Assembly (NCBI RefSeq): GCF_004803895.1
Contig: NZ_CP021978.1
Coordinates: forward strand, 496,001-560,000
Length of the DNA stretch: 64,000 bases
DNA from: Streptomyces hawaiiensis
GTDB lineage: Bacteria; Actinomycetota; Actinomycetes; Streptomycetales; Streptomycetaceae
Direction of reading: 5' to 3'
In this document: piece after piece, positions 22,898 through 33,358 of the stretch
Layout: each line of letters begins with the position of its first letter
Numbering within the stretch: position 1 is the stretch's first letter
Notes under the pieces: model-generated
What the model was told of the DNA's origin: nothing
Seen by the model: the letters and a program-made list of their open reading frames with translations, nothing else
Databases searched by the model: none
Translations under genes and position numbers: made by a program

Positions 22898-23920
22898 ATG
22901 GACACGCACGACACGACAGGGGCCCTCGAAGAGGCCCTCGGACGTCTGCACGCCTCGGGGCCGGAGCGGCTCGGCCGGCTCACCAATCACGCCCCCATGG
23001 TCGTGGAGGCGCTCGCCGCGCACGGCCGGGCGGACGCCGTGCACCGCTGGCTGGACCTGTACCGGCACAAGCTGGAGGACCTGCCCGGGCCCGTCGCTCC
23101 CGTGACCGGCGCCGACTGGCGTGAGGCGCTGGGGGATCCGCGCCGGGCCGCCGACTGGATCGGGCACTTCGGCCGCGCGCTCGCCGAGCAGCCGTGGCGG
23201 GACGTCCTCGCCGTGTGGTGGCCGCAGCTGCTGCCCGGGATGTACGGCGGATCCACGCATCTCGTCATCCGCGTCGGGCATGCCGTACGGGCCCTGGAGG
23301 CCTGCGTGAACGCGCCGCGGCTCGCCGAACTCGCGCACGGCCTGGGCTACTGGGCCGCCCGGCACCGGCCCGTCTCCGGTATCGCGGCCCTGCCCGCGGC
23401 GCCGAGTGCCGCGCGGTCCCTGGACGCCGTGCCGCCGATCGCCGATCCCCGGGGCGGATTCCCCGATCGGCTGGCGGCCGTACGACGGTTGCCGCTGTGG
23501 GCGGACGACGTGACCGACCCGGACACGGCCCGGACCCGCCTCGCCGAACTGGTCCGGGCCGCGACCCACCGCTACGCCACCCACGGCCACGGCGAGGCGA
23601 CCATGCTGGTGCACGCGGCGACCGCGCCCAACGCCGTCCTGCGCACCCTCGGCTCCCTCCCCCGCGCGCTGTGGGCCCCGAGCCTGCACGCGGCGTGGAC
23701 CGCGTCGGCGGCGGTCACGGCCATGTACGCCACCGCAGAGCCCGCCCCGCGTGTCCCCGCGCCCCGTCGCACGGCGGAGGAGATGCTGGAACGCGCCCTC
23801 GCGCACGGCGACGAGCACGTCGTCAAGTTCACCGACACCGCCCTCGACGTCGGCGACGGGCGGGCCCTGGCCGCCGCCCTGCGCGCGGTGGAACTGAGCG
23901 AACCGCTCGTCCCGAACTGA
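22898..23920 (+). CDS. questin oxidase-like (DUF4243) protein
   Basis: The 340-residue protein resembles the questin oxidase family (DUF4243), named for fungal enzymes that cleave the anthraquinone questin in geodin biosynthesis. Supporting stretches are [12 protein letters not shown] near residues 28-39, [40 protein letters not shown] (a His-rich central helix about 110-136), and a second His cluster at [19 protein letters not shown]. The repeated His residues suggest a metal or cofactor site. The bacterial function is unknown. It lies 68 bp before hemC in the same direction, but each gene has its own -10-like box. Confidence 0.75.
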   Translation: MDTHDTTGALEEALGRLHASGPERLGRLTNHAPMVVEALAAHGRADAVHRWLDLYRHKLEDLPGPVAPVTGADWREALGDPRRAADWIGHFGRALAEQPWRDVLAVWWPQLLPGMYGGSTHLVIRVGHAVRALEACVNAPRLAELAHGLGYWAARHRPVSGIAALPAAPSAARSLDAVPPIADPRGGFPDRLAAVRRLPLWADDVTDPDTARTRLAELVRAATHRYATHGHGEATMLVHAATAPNAVLRTLGSLPRALWAPSLHAAWTASAAVTAMYATAEPAPRVPAPRRTAEEMLERALAHGDEHVVKFTDTALDVGDGRALAAALRAVELSEPLVPN

Positions 23921-23976
23921 CGCCCGGTGCCGGGCAGTCGGGGGAGGTACGGCACGAACGCACCAGCGGGAGGGTC

Positions 23977-23982
23977 TATCGT
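23977..23982 (+). promoter_or_regulatory. -10 element for leaderless hemC paralogue
   Basis: TATCGT lies 6 nt before the ATG at 23989 and no Shine-Dalgarno sequence is seen, which suggests leaderless transcription. Confidence 0.4.
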
Positions 23983-23988
23983 GTCCGC

Positions 23989-24924
23989 ATGTCCGTCCCC
24001 GAACTGATTCGCATCGTCTCCCGCGACTCCCCCATGGCGCTCGCCCAGGTGGAGCGCGTCCGGGCCGAGTTGGCGGCCGCCCATCCCGGAGTGCGCACCG
24101 AGGTCGTGCCGGTGAAGACCACCGGCGACAAATGGATGGGCGATCTGTCCCAGGTCGAGGGCAAGGGCGCGTTCACCAAAGAGGTCGACGCGGCGCTGCT
24201 GGCCGGCGAGGCCGACCTCGCGGTGCACTGCGTGAAGGACGTGCCCGCCGACCGGCCGCTCCCGGCGGGCACGGTGTTCGCCGCGTTCCTCAAGCGGGAC
24301 GACATCCGCGACGCCCTGATCCACCCGGGCGGGCTCACCCTGGACGAGCTGCCGGCCGGGACCCGGATCGGCACCTCCTCGGTGCGCCGCGTCGCACAGC
24401 TGGCCGCCACGCATCCCCACCTGGAGTGCGTGCCGTTCCGCGGCAACGCCAACCGGCGCCTGGCGAAGCTGGCCGCCGGGGAGGCGGACGCCCTGCTGCT
24501 CGCGGTCTCCGGCCTGGAGCGCATCGGCCGCGAGGACGTGATCAGCGAGGTCCTCTCCACCGAGACGATGATGCCGCCCATCGGCGCGGGCGTGCTGGCG
24601 CTGCAGTGCCGCGAGGACGACGCCGCGCTGATCGACGCGGTGAGCGGTCTCGGCGACCCGGACACCTACCGGGAGACCACCGCCGAGCGCATGTTCCTGC
24701 ATGTGCTGCAGGGACACTGCAACAGCCCCATCGCCGGATTCGCACAGGTGGACCGCAGCGGCGAACTGTCCCTGCGGGCCTGTGTGTTCACCCCGGACGG
24801 CAAGACGCGCCTGAACGCCCACGAGTGGGCGGGACGGCTGGACCCCGCCACGCTCGGCACCTCGGTCGCGGTGGCCCTGCTGCGCCAGGGAGCCCGCGAG
24901 ATCATCGACGGCATCGCGCACTGA
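23989..24924 (+). CDS. hemC: hydroxymethylbilane synthase (porphobilinogen deaminase)
   Basis: The 311-residue enzyme would polymerise four porphobilinogens into hydroxymethylbilane for haem, sirohaem and cobalamin. The catalytic Asp84 lies in [13 protein letters not shown], the Arg-rich substrate loops are [11 protein letters not shown] and RGNANRRL, and Cys244 in GHCNSP is positioned to hold the dipyrromethane cofactor. Some normally conserved stretches differ ([11 protein letters not shown] for the usual PAVGQGALGIEC). It stands apart from hemA, hemD and hemB, so I read it as a second, divergent paralogue rather than the housekeeping copy. Confidence 0.9.
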   Translation: MSVPELIRIVSRDSPMALAQVERVRAELAAAHPGVRTEVVPVKTTGDKWMGDLSQVEGKGAFTKEVDAALLAGEADLAVHCVKDVPADRPLPAGTVFAAFLKRDDIRDALIHPGGLTLDELPAGTRIGTSSVRRVAQLAATHPHLECVPFRGNANRRLAKLAAGEADALLLAVSGLERIGREDVISEVLSTETMMPPIGAGVLALQCREDDAALIDAVSGLGDPDTYRETTAERMFLHVLQGHCNSPIAGFAQVDRSGELSLRACVFTPDGKTRLNAHEWAGRLDPATLGTSVAVALLRQGAREIIDGIAH

Positions 24925-24948
24925 TCTCCGCGACGCCCTGACGCCGGA

Positions 24949-25470
24949 TCAGGCGGTGCCTTCCTCCGCCTGGTCCCGCAGGAAGACGCTCACCTGGTGC
25001 GCCAGGCTGTCCCGCGCCGTGCCCTGCTGACCGCCGGCGGGGCCCTCATGCGCACCGATGCCGCCCGCCCACAGCCGGCGGCCGGTCCACTCCTCCTCGA
25101 CGCGCAACTGCACCTGGACGTCCACGAGGCTCAGGGACGCCTCGGCGCCGGCCGCGTACAGCACGGCGGTGGCCCGGCGCAGCGGATAGACGTCGAAGCC
25201 CTCGATGAACTGCGAGTTGCGCCAGTCGATGAAGGCGCTCTCCCCGTCCGGGCCGAGCCGCACGTCGATCTGGCCGTCCTCGAGGTGGACGCCGAGGTGG
25301 CGGCTGCCGCGGTTCTCGACCGTCACACGGAGGCAGAAGTACGTCAGTCCTTCAGCGGCGTCGTCACGGCCGCGGGGCGGCTCGGCCGGTTCCAGACGGT
25401 GGACGCGGACGCGCAGACCGGCATGCTCGTCGTACTCCTGCCAGTCCCCGACCACGTTCGGCTCGTACAC
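24949..25470 (-). CDS. conserved hypothetical protein, beta-sandwich type
   Basis: The 173-residue protein has no signal peptide or membrane segment and I do not recognise a named family. The central pattern (LTYFCLRVTVENRGSRHLGV, then DGQIDVRLGPDG) is reminiscent of Ig-like DUF4352-type domains, in which alternating strands carry 'vtVeNrg' motifs. The C-terminal third is Gly/Ala-rich. The GTG start has GAGAGG upstream. A good TTGACA promoter lies 29 bp further upstream, so it is transcribed alone and converges on hemC. Confidence 0.6.
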   Translation of the reverse strand: MYEPNVVGDWQEYDEHAGLRVRVHRLEPAEPPRGRDDAAEGLTYFCLRVTVENRGSRHLGVHLEDGQIDVRLGPDGESAFIDWRNSQFIEGFDVYPLRRATAVLYAAGAEASLSLVDVQVQLRVEEEWTGRRLWAGGIGAHEGPAGGQQGTARDSLAHQVSVFLRDQAEEGTA

Positions 25471-25498
25471 GCTGCACCTCTCGACCTCTGGAAGCTGC

Positions 25499-25528
25499 TT
25501 CCTATCTGTGGTCTCAGCGCACTGTCAA
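25499..25528 (-). promoter_or_regulatory. vegetative-type promoter of the hypothetical gene
   Basis: Read on the minus strand, TTGACA (25523-25528) and TAGGAA (25499-25504) are separated by 18 nt, close to the HrdB consensus. This is among the clearest housekeeping promoters in the window. Confidence 0.65.
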
Positions 25529-25566
25529 ATGAGCAGAATGCGCTGTGGCCAGGCAGTTCATCCTTT

Positions 25567-25581
25567 TTGATCGGTGATCAA
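25567..25581. promoter_or_regulatory. TTGATC-GGT-GATCAA palindrome
   Basis: A perfect 6 bp inverted repeat with a 3 nt centre lies in the A/T-richer gap (25471-25661) between the ABC permease stop and the hypothetical gene, about 40 bp upstream of that gene's -35. It could be an operator. It lacks a T-tail in the direction needed for a terminator. Confidence 0.35.
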
Positions 25582-25661
25582 GCCGTGCCCAGCGGTTATC
25601 CGGAAAGAGCCGGAGAAAGCGCTTGCCCACGCGTGCCGCACATCACTTCCACGAGTGAAGA

Positions 25662-26522
25662 TCAACGGGCCAGCCGGCCCAGCAGGGCCGAGGCGGCGGC
25701 GACGCCGAGCGCGGCGGCGACGAACAGCACCGCGAAGTCGGACCCCAGATGGTGGGGTGTGCCGAGGAGCAGGCCGCGCAGGGCGTCCACTTCGTAGCTG
25801 AGCGGGTTGGCCCCGCTGATCGCCTGGAGCCAGCCGGGCATCACGGACACCGGGTACAGGGCGTTGGAGCCGAAGAACAGCGGCATCGTGATCGCCTGAC
25901 CGATGCCCATGAGGCGGTCGCGGCTCAGGACGATGCCGGCGATGGTCATCGACAGGCAGGAGAAGAACGCCGAGCCGAGGACGACGATCGCGGCGACGGC
26001 GAGCAGCTTGAGCGGGTTCCAGGTCAGGGCCACGCCGAGCACGGCGGCGATGAGGAGGACGACGGCGGCCTGGACGAGCGACTTCACCCCGGCCGCGAAC
26101 GCCTTGCCGGTGATCAGCGCCGACCGCGGGGTCGGAGTGACGAGGAGCTTGTTGAGGACCCCGGCGTCGCGCTCCCAGATGATCTGGATGCCGTAGAAGA
26201 TGGCGATGAACATCGCGGACTGCGCGATGATGCCGGGCGCCAGGTAGTCGACGTAGGGGATGCCGCCGGTGGGGATCGCCTTGATACGGCTGAAGGTCTG
26301 ACCGAAGATCAGCAGCCAGAGGGCCGGCTGGATGGCGCGGGTGTACAGCTCGGTGCGGTCGTGGCGCAGCTTCTGCAGCTCGACCGCGCACATCGCTCCG
26401 ACACGGGCGGGCAGCAGCCGCCAGCCCGCGCGGGGCTGCGGGGGTTTCAGCAGCAGGTCGATGCCGTGGGCGCGGGCGGGGTCAGCCGACACGGCGCGCG
26501 GTGCGGCGGGTGCTTCGGACAT
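25662..26522 (-). CDS. ABC-2 type exporter permease (DrrB-like)
   Basis: The 286-residue membrane protein has six predicted helices after a 40-residue cytoplasmic N-terminus, with the ABC-2 family pattern (YVDYLAPGIIAQSAMFIAIF, and a C-terminal SGANPLSYEVDALRGLL). These are features of daunorubicin-resistance DrrB and related exporters. It should pair with the ATPase encoded immediately upstream, whose 3' end overlaps this start by 41 bp. The substrate is unknown. Confidence 0.9.
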   Translation of the reverse strand: MSEAPAAPRAVSADPARAHGIDLLLKPPQPRAGWRLLPARVGAMCAVELQKLRHDRTELYTRAIQPALWLLIFGQTFSRIKAIPTGGIPYVDYLAPGIIAQSAMFIAIFYGIQIIWERDAGVLNKLLVTPTPRSALITGKAFAAGVKSLVQAAVVLLIAAVLGVALTWNPLKLLAVAAIVVLGSAFFSCLSMTIAGIVLSRDRLMGIGQAITMPLFFGSNALYPVSVMPGWLQAISGANPLSYEVDALRGLLLGTPHHLGSDFAVLFVAAALGVAAASALLGRLAR

Positions 26523-27363
26523 CGCGGAAATCTCCTGCCTCGTCGTCGAGACCGCTGCCGGCCACGTCCCGGAAGACGTCTTCCAGCGTGGGCAGCGCGT
26601 CCGGGGCCGCGCCCGCGGCGCGGCGGCGTGCGCCCAGCCCCTCCCGGAGCTCGGCCGGGGTGCCGAGGGCCCGGATCCGGCCGCGGTGCATCAGGGCGAC
26701 CCGGTCGCAGTAGTGGTCGGCCTCGTCCATGTAGTGGGTGGTCACGAGCACGGTCATGCCGGTGGCCTCGCGGACGGCGCCGATGTGCTCCCACACGCCG
26801 GTGCGGGCGATCGGGTCGAGGCCGATGGTGGGTTCGTCGAGGATGAGCAGGCGCGGGGCGCTGACCAGGGCCTGGGCGAGTTCGAGCCGGCGGACCATGC
26901 CGCCGGAGTACGTGGCGGCCAGCCGGTCGGCGGCGTCGGCGAGGTCCACCGCGGCCAGGGCCTGGGCGACGCGCTCGGCGCGTTCCCCGCGGGGCACGTC
27001 GAAGACCCTCGCGAACAGGGCGACGTTCTCCCGCCCGGTGAGCCCGGCGTCCGCGGACAGCTGCTGCGGCACGTAGCCGAGCAGGCGGCGTACGGCCATG
27101 CGGTCCCCGGCGGCGTCGTGGCCGAAGACGCGGACCATGCCGGCGGGCACGGGCAGCAGGGTGGTGATGCAGCGGATGGCGGTGGTCTTGCCCGCGCCGT
27201 TGGGCCCGAGCAGCCCGAAGACCTCGCCCTGCCGGACGGTGAGATCGAGTCCGTCGACGGCGGTGTGGTCGCCGAAGGTGTGGGTGAGCCCGGTGCAGGC
27301 GACGGCGTCGGCCCGGGGTGGGGCGCTCCCGTCGGCCCGGGGTGGGGCGGTGTCCCGCGTCAT
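26482..27363 (-). CDS. ABC exporter ATP-binding protein (DrrA-like)
   Basis: The 293-residue ATPase shows Walker A (GPNGAGKTT), the Q-loop (LGYVPQQLSAD), the signature (YSGGMVRRLELA), Walker B (LLILDEPTIGLD) and the H-loop (VTTHYMDEADHYCD), plus a DrrA-type C-terminal extension ending in LEDVFRDVAG. It powers the adjacent DrrB-like permease. The start overlaps the MarR stop by 4 nt, so MarR, ATPase and permease are one operon. Confidence 0.93.
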   Translation of the reverse strand: MTRDTAPPRADGSAPPRADAVACTGLTHTFGDHTAVDGLDLTVRQGEVFGLLGPNGAGKTTAIRCITTLLPVPAGMVRVFGHDAAGDRMAVRRLLGYVPQQLSADAGLTGRENVALFARVFDVPRGERAERVAQALAAVDLADAADRLAATYSGGMVRRLELAQALVSAPRLLILDEPTIGLDPIARTGVWEHIGAVREATGMTVLVTTHYMDEADHYCDRVALMHRGRIRALGTPAELREGLGARRRAAGAAPDALPTLEDVFRDVAGSGLDDEAGDFRDVRSTRRTARRVG

Positions 27364-27815
27364 GAGTCCTCGGTCTCCTCGTGCAGGGTGTCGGCCAGCT
27401 TGCGCAGGGCCGGGATCGCCGCGAGCAGCGCCTCACGGTCCGGTTCGTCGAGGCGCGAGACATGGCGGCGTACGAGTTCGGCGCGGCGCCGGCGCCACTC
27501 GCGCAGCCGTGTCTCGGCGGCGGGGGCGGGCAGCAGCCGGGCGGCGCGCCGGTCGGCCGGGTCGGTCTCGCGGACCAGGTAGCCCGCCCTCACCAGCTGG
27601 TTGACCAGGGTGGACACCGAGTTGGCCGCCAGACCGAGGTCCTTGGCCGCGTCGGAGATGCCGACACCGGGCCGGGCCAGGACCAGGCGCAGCAGTTCCA
27701 CCTCGGCGCCACGCAGTCGCGGGTCGGGCATCTGCCGCCGCAGGCGCCGCCGGATCAGCCGCTGGACGCCGACGAGTGCGTCGGCCAGCTCTTCGGGGAA
27801 GGTCTCCGGCTCCAT
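27360..27815 (-). CDS. MarR-family regulator of the DrrAB-type exporter
   Basis: The 151-residue winged-helix protein (GISDAAKDLGLAANSVSTLVNQLVRAGYLVRETDPADRRAARL is split here by function: recognition helix then wing) is first in the exporter operon. The ATG at 27815 lies 7 nt downstream of a TAATCT box, and that box overlaps an 11 bp perfect palindrome, so the protein very likely represses its own leaderless promoter and is released by the exporter substrate. Confidence 0.9.
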   Translation of the reverse strand: MEPETFPEELADALVGVQRLIRRRLRRQMPDPRLRGAEVELLRLVLARPGVGISDAAKDLGLAANSVSTLVNQLVRAGYLVRETDPADRRAARLLPAPAAETRLREWRRRRAELVRRHVSRLDEPDREALLAAIPALRKLADTLHEETEDS

Positions 27816-27823
27816 GCGGCCGA

Positions 27824-27848
27824 GATTAGCTCTGTAGCAGAGCTAATC
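27824..27848. promoter_or_regulatory. perfect 11-bp palindromic operator overlapping the MarR -10
   Basis: GATTAGCTCTG and CAGAGCTAATC are exact inverted repeats separated by TAG. On the minus strand the arm nearest the gene contains TAATCT (27823-27828) 7 nt before the MarR ATG. Binding would cover the -10 box, a classic autorepression geometry. Confidence 0.75.
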
Positions 27849-27970
27849 GGTCCAAGGCGGGGTCAAGAGAGGTCCAGGAAGGTCAAGGGATGCTCAGGAA
27901 AGGGCAGTGGACCTGATCGGCAAGGCACTTGAGAGCGCCCATGACCCTCGATTGCCGTATTGTCTTAATT

Positions 27971-27996
27971 GTTTCGCTATATCCCTGCCCGGGAAT
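27971..27996 (+). promoter_or_regulatory. candidate SigB-type promoter of the first sigma gene
   Basis: GTTT at 27971-27974 and GGGAAT at 27991-27996 are separated by 16 nt, close to the Streptomyces SigB-family consensus (GNNT, 14-16 nt, GGGTAC/T). It lies about 140 nt before the sigma ATG, suggesting autoregulation. I see nothing else in the gap 27849-28133 beyond a GGAGG site at 28121-28125. Confidence 0.45.
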
Positions 27997-28133
27997 GGGC
28001 AGTGAAGTGCTTCGGACAGGAGGCACGTGCGTGGGAGCCGGCAGGCCCGGGCCCCCGGTGCTCTCCGTGAGGTCCGTGTCCGCGCCTCCCACGGTGTCTG
28101 TCCATTCAGCACCTGCTCAGGGAGGTGCGCACC

Positions 28134-28925
28134 ATGCGTATCGCCGGCAGCACCCGCCCGCACCCCCACGACGACGCGCCCGACACCGCCGCGGCGTTCG
28201 CCCGTCTCGCGCGGCTGCCCGAGGGGCCCGAGCGCAAGGCCCTGCGGGACGAACTGGTCGAGGCCTGGCTCCCCATGGCCGAGCGGATCGCCGTCCGCTT
28301 CCGGGGCCGTGGCGAGGCCCTCGAGGATCTGTACCAGGTGGCCGCTCTCGGCCTCGTGAAGGCGGTGGACCACTACGACCCGGCCCGTGGCAACGCCTTC
28401 GAGGCGTACGCGGTGCCGACGGTCACCGGCGAGATCAAGCGCCACTTCCGTGACCACATGTGGACGCTGCACGTGCCCCGCCGGGTCCAGGACCTGCGCA
28501 ACCGGGTGCGGCACGCCGCCAAGGAGCTGTCCCAGACCACCCCGGGCCGCTCCCCCACGGTCGCCGAGATCGCCGAGTACGCCCAGCTCACCGAGGGCGA
28601 GGTACGCACCGGCATGGAGGCCCTGGAGTGCTTCTCCGCGCTGTCGCTGGAGGCGGAGATGCCCGGGACCGACGGCTACGCCCTCGGGGACGCGATCGGC
28701 GGGCCCGACCCGGCCTTCGACATCGTCGTCAACCGCGTGGCCGTCAGGCCCTGTCTGGAGGCGCTGCCGGAGCGCGAGCGGATCATTCTCTATCTGCGGT
28801 TCTTCAAGGGCATGACGCAGAGCCGCATCGCGGAGCAGCTCGGCATCTCTCAGATGCACGTCTCCCGGTTGCTCAGCAGCTGCTTCGCCCATCTGCGTGA
28901 GGAGCTGCTGACCGAGGCGCGGTGA
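28134..28925 (+). CDS. RNA polymerase sigma factor, SigB/SigF family
   Basis: The 263-residue alternative sigma factor of the general-stress group has region 2 around residues 40-115 (EDLYQVAALGLVKAVDHYDP, FEAYAVPTVTGEIKRHFRD), region 3 (HVPRRVQDLRNRV) and region 4 with the HTH TQSRIAEQLGISQMHVSRLL (228-247). Length matches SigG-like factors of streptomycetes; its position beside glgX and a GlgE cluster also recalls S. coelicolor sigG, from memory. The ATG at 28134 has GGAGG 8 nt upstream. Such factors are held by RsbW-type anti-sigma kinases. Confidence 0.92.
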   Translation: MRIAGSTRPHPHDDAPDTAAAFARLARLPEGPERKALRDELVEAWLPMAERIAVRFRGRGEALEDLYQVAALGLVKAVDHYDPARGNAFEAYAVPTVTGEIKRHFRDHMWTLHVPRRVQDLRNRVRHAAKELSQTTPGRSPTVAEIAEYAQLTEGEVRTGMEALECFSALSLEAEMPGTDGYALGDAIGGPDPAFDIVVNRVAVRPCLEALPERERIILYLRFFKGMTQSRIAEQLGISQMHVSRLLSSCFAHLREELLTEAR

Positions 28926-28945
28926 ACCGGGGGAGGTCTGTCCGC

Positions 28946-28983
28946 GATCCCCGGATCACGCCTCCGGCGGCGATCCGGGGATC
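28946..28983. terminator. bidirectional terminator between convergent sigma and ANTAR genes
   Basis: GATCCCCGGATC and GATCCGGGGATC are exact 12 bp inverted repeats around a 14 nt loop. The structure straddles the end of the leftward ANTAR gene (stop at 28956). It has no T-run but a very stable stem. Confidence 0.65.
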
Positions 28984-29276
28984 TGCGTCGGTCCGGTGCG
29001 GTCGAGGGCGTCCTCCAGCGCGGCCCGGATCTCCTCGGGCATCACGCCCGTGCGCCCCCAGACGAGGATCAGTTCCGCGACGTTGCGCAGCTTGATGTTG
29101 GTGTGCTGGGAGACCTCCTTCAGCACGGCCCACCCCTGGTCGGGCGAGATCCGGCCGAGCGCCACGACCATCCCGATCGCCTGGTCCACGACGGCGTGGG
29201 AGACGACCGCCTCCTTCAGCTGCTGGACTTCTTCCTGCAGCTCGAAGATCCGATCCGAGCCCCCGTCCGTGGGCAT
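28956..29276 (-). CDS. ANTAR-domain protein
   Basis: The 106-residue protein begins with a short coiled coil (RIFELQEEVQQLKEAV) and continues with an ANTAR RNA-binding domain: VVDQAIGMVVALGRISPDQGWAVLKEVSQHTNIKLRNVAELI, quoted in parts (residues 29-48 hold the conserved Ala and Gly, 50-70 the second helix pair). ANTAR proteins bind tandem hairpins in mRNA leaders and prevent termination. The ATG has GGAGG five bases upstream. No sensor domain is present, so it probably acts with a partner. Confidence 0.85.
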   Translation of the reverse strand: MPTDGGSDRIFELQEEVQQLKEAVVSHAVVDQAIGMVVALGRISPDQGWAVLKEVSQHTNIKLRNVAELILVWGRTGVMPEEIRAALEDALDRTGPTQIPGSPPEA

Positions 29277-29464
29277 GGTCACCTCCGGGTCCGGTGCGCC
29301 GCTGCCCCCAAGGCCCCACCGGGTGCTTGAGTACGGTGACGCAGTGTCCGACCCCTCCATCGTCGCCACTCGGCCCGCCCGGTGCCACCGGGGCGGACCA
29401 GCCCGGACGCCGTTTCGGCGCTCCCGCCGGGGTACTCGGCAGGCGCCCACAGCGGTTCCGGTTG

Positions 29465-29476
29465 GACACTGGTGTC
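29465..29476. promoter_or_regulatory. GACAC-TG-GTGTC palindrome upstream of the VOC gene
   Basis: A perfect 5 bp inverted repeat lies about 46 bp before the VOC-protein start and could be an operator. Nothing else is obvious in 29277-29522. Confidence 0.25.
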
Positions 29477-29522
29477 AATCCTCCGGTGGCTGCCAGGCCG
29501 ACGAGATCAGGACGCGACTGCC

Positions 29523-30326
29523 ATGAACCACGACATGCCCAGCTCCTCCGGCACGAAGGACGTCGTCTCATCACACTCCGTGTTCGGCGCACCCTGCTGG
29601 GTGAGCCTGACCAGCCGGGACGTCAAGGCGACCGAGGAGTTCTACGGTGCCGTGCTGGGCTGGCAGTGGCGGCCGGCCAAGCTGGGCGACCGGTTCCGGA
29701 TCGCGCTGGCGGACGGCTCGCCGGTGGCCGGGATCGCGGGGGTGGCGACCATGTGGCAGATGGCGGTGGCCTGGACGCCGTACTTCGCGGTGCGCAGTGC
29801 GGACGACGCGGTGGCGCGGGTGCAGGAGCGCATGGGCACGGTCGCGGTCGGGCCGATCTCACTGCCGCCGGGCCGGGCGGCACTGCTGGCCGACCGGGAC
29901 GGGGCGACCTTCGGCATCTGGGAGGGCGACCTCTTCACCGACTGGGAGACCTGGCGCAACGCACAGCCGGCCTTCATCACGCTCCACACCCGTGACGCCT
30001 TCGACGCGGCGATCTTCTACGGCGAGGTCCTCGACTGGGCCTCCCAGCGCCCCGGCTGCTGCGAGGTCCACTACGAGGGCGGCGAGGTCGTGCTGCGCAG
30101 CCGCGGGGACGTGGTGGCCCGGATCGAGTCCGGTGCCCTGGGGGCGGCCCCGGACCCCGCGATCCGCCCGCACTGGCAGGTCCACTTCTCCGTGGACGAC
30201 GTCGAGGCCTGTGCCCGAGCGGCCGAACTCCACGGCGGCAGCGTCCTGTCCAAGGGCAGCCACGAGGCGGTGCTGCGGGACCACGACGGCGCGCAGTTCA
30301 CGGTGACCGCGCGCCGCGATCGCTGA
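29523..30326 (+). CDS. two-domain VOC (glyoxalase/bleomycin-resistance-like) protein
   Basis: The 267-residue protein holds two vicinal-oxygen-chelate domains. The first (about 20-135) starts with FGAPCWVSLTSRDVKATEEFYGAVLGW and ends with DRDGATFGIWEG. The second (145-262) has FITLHTRDAFDAAIFYGEVLDW and HWQVHFSVDDVEACARAAELHGG. Such tandem domains form one metal-binding or ligand-binding unit. Streptomyces homologues are often labelled hydroxylase or glyoxalase without evidence. The function is unknown. It converges on glgX with 6 bp between stops. Confidence 0.82.
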   Translation: MNHDMPSSSGTKDVVSSHSVFGAPCWVSLTSRDVKATEEFYGAVLGWQWRPAKLGDRFRIALADGSPVAGIAGVATMWQMAVAWTPYFAVRSADDAVARVQERMGTVAVGPISLPPGRAALLADRDGATFGIWEGDLFTDWETWRNAQPAFITLHTRDAFDAAIFYGEVLDWASQRPGCCEVHYEGGEVVLRSRGDVVARIESGALGAAPDPAIRPHWQVHFSVDDVEACARAAELHGGSVLSKGSHEAVLRDHDGAQFTVTARRDR

Positions 30327-30332
30327 CCCGTC

Positions 30333-32482
<2,150 letters not shown>

Positions 32483-32486
<4 letters not shown>

Positions 32487-32995
32487 CGGGCCTCCTCCAG
32501 GAGCTCACCCGGCGTGCCGGCCGGCCTGGCCAGCTGCGCGATCCGCTCCTCGCGGGGCACGTCGAGACCCTCGCTCTCCCGCGGGGCGGGAGCGGTCGGC
32601 ACCAGCGGGACGCGTTCGCCGGCGCGGGCGCGCTGCGAAAACCAGATGACCTTGCTGCCGGTCTCGGTGGCGCAGCAGCCCCAGCCGTCGCTCATGGCCG
32701 CGAGGTGCTCCAGGCAGCCTCGCAGTTCCTGGTCCGGGCGCAGGGCGCGGTCGTTGTCCCCGATGGCGGTGATCAGGTGCTGCCCGTTCCACCACATCTC
32801 GATCGACGTGTGCTTGTCCGTGGCGTGTTCGTCGATGGCCTTGAGCAGCATCTCGGCACCGCCGCAGACGGGCTGGACCAGGTTGTCCAGGTCCCAGAAC
32901 TTCAGGTGAGCGGCCAGAATTCGGCTGACCTGTCCCACCCGTTCCGGGCTGACTTCCACGTCGAGGTGGTAGTAGCAGGGCACTGCGGTCTTCAT
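32483..32995 (-). CDS. degenerate anti-sigma-type HATPase protein
   Basis: The 170-residue protein starts at the ATG at 32995 (GAGGAG 7 nt upstream). It has the length and order of RsbW-like HATPase_c_2 domains: an N-terminal helix [20 protein letters not shown], a central IGDND strand-turn, and the terminal [18 protein letters not shown] that matches the family ending WG...GK.VW. The N-box that should read ELxxNAxxHA is instead [11 protein letters not shown] (residues 49-58), without the Mg-binding Asn. It may therefore be an ATP-independent binder rather than a kinase. It is first in an operon with glgX. Confidence 0.65.
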
Positions 32996-33089
32996 CGGTC
33001 GGCTCCTCACCGCGAAGCTCAGCTCCTTCTCGCTCCCGCGGTCCTGCGGGACGAGCCCCGAACACGGAACGTGAGCGTCTATCGCTTCT

Positions 33090-33118
33090 GAGTCACCCTC
33101 AGCCTGAGGGTGCTAGCC
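33090..33118. promoter_or_regulatory. palindrome with SigB-type promoter matches on both strands
   Basis: CACCCTCA-GCC-TGAGGGTG (33094-33112) is a perfect 8 bp inverted repeat. On the minus strand GGCT (33115-33118), 16 nt, and GGGTGA (33093-33098) match a SigB-type promoter for the HATPase-glgX operon. On the plus strand GAGT (33090-33093), 14 nt, and GGGTGC (33108-33113) point to the DUF5133 gene. Apart from this element I see nothing definite in the 363 bp gap 32996-33358. Confidence 0.45.
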
Positions 33119-33358
33119 CGTTCGTGCAACACGAGCGCACGGTTGAGGCGGTAGCGCACACAAGTGAGCGGGCTGGGGTGGCCCGAACGGTCCAGGAGGG
33201 CCGCCACTGGTTGAAGGTCCAACAAGACGCTGCGTCGCCGCGCATGCACCATGTGTGAAGAACTCGATCGCCGTTACGGGTCCGTGTCGCTGTGCGCACG
33301 GCCGCCGTCCGACCGTCGGGAGACCGTGCCCCTCGAGCCCCGAAAGGTGATCGACGCC

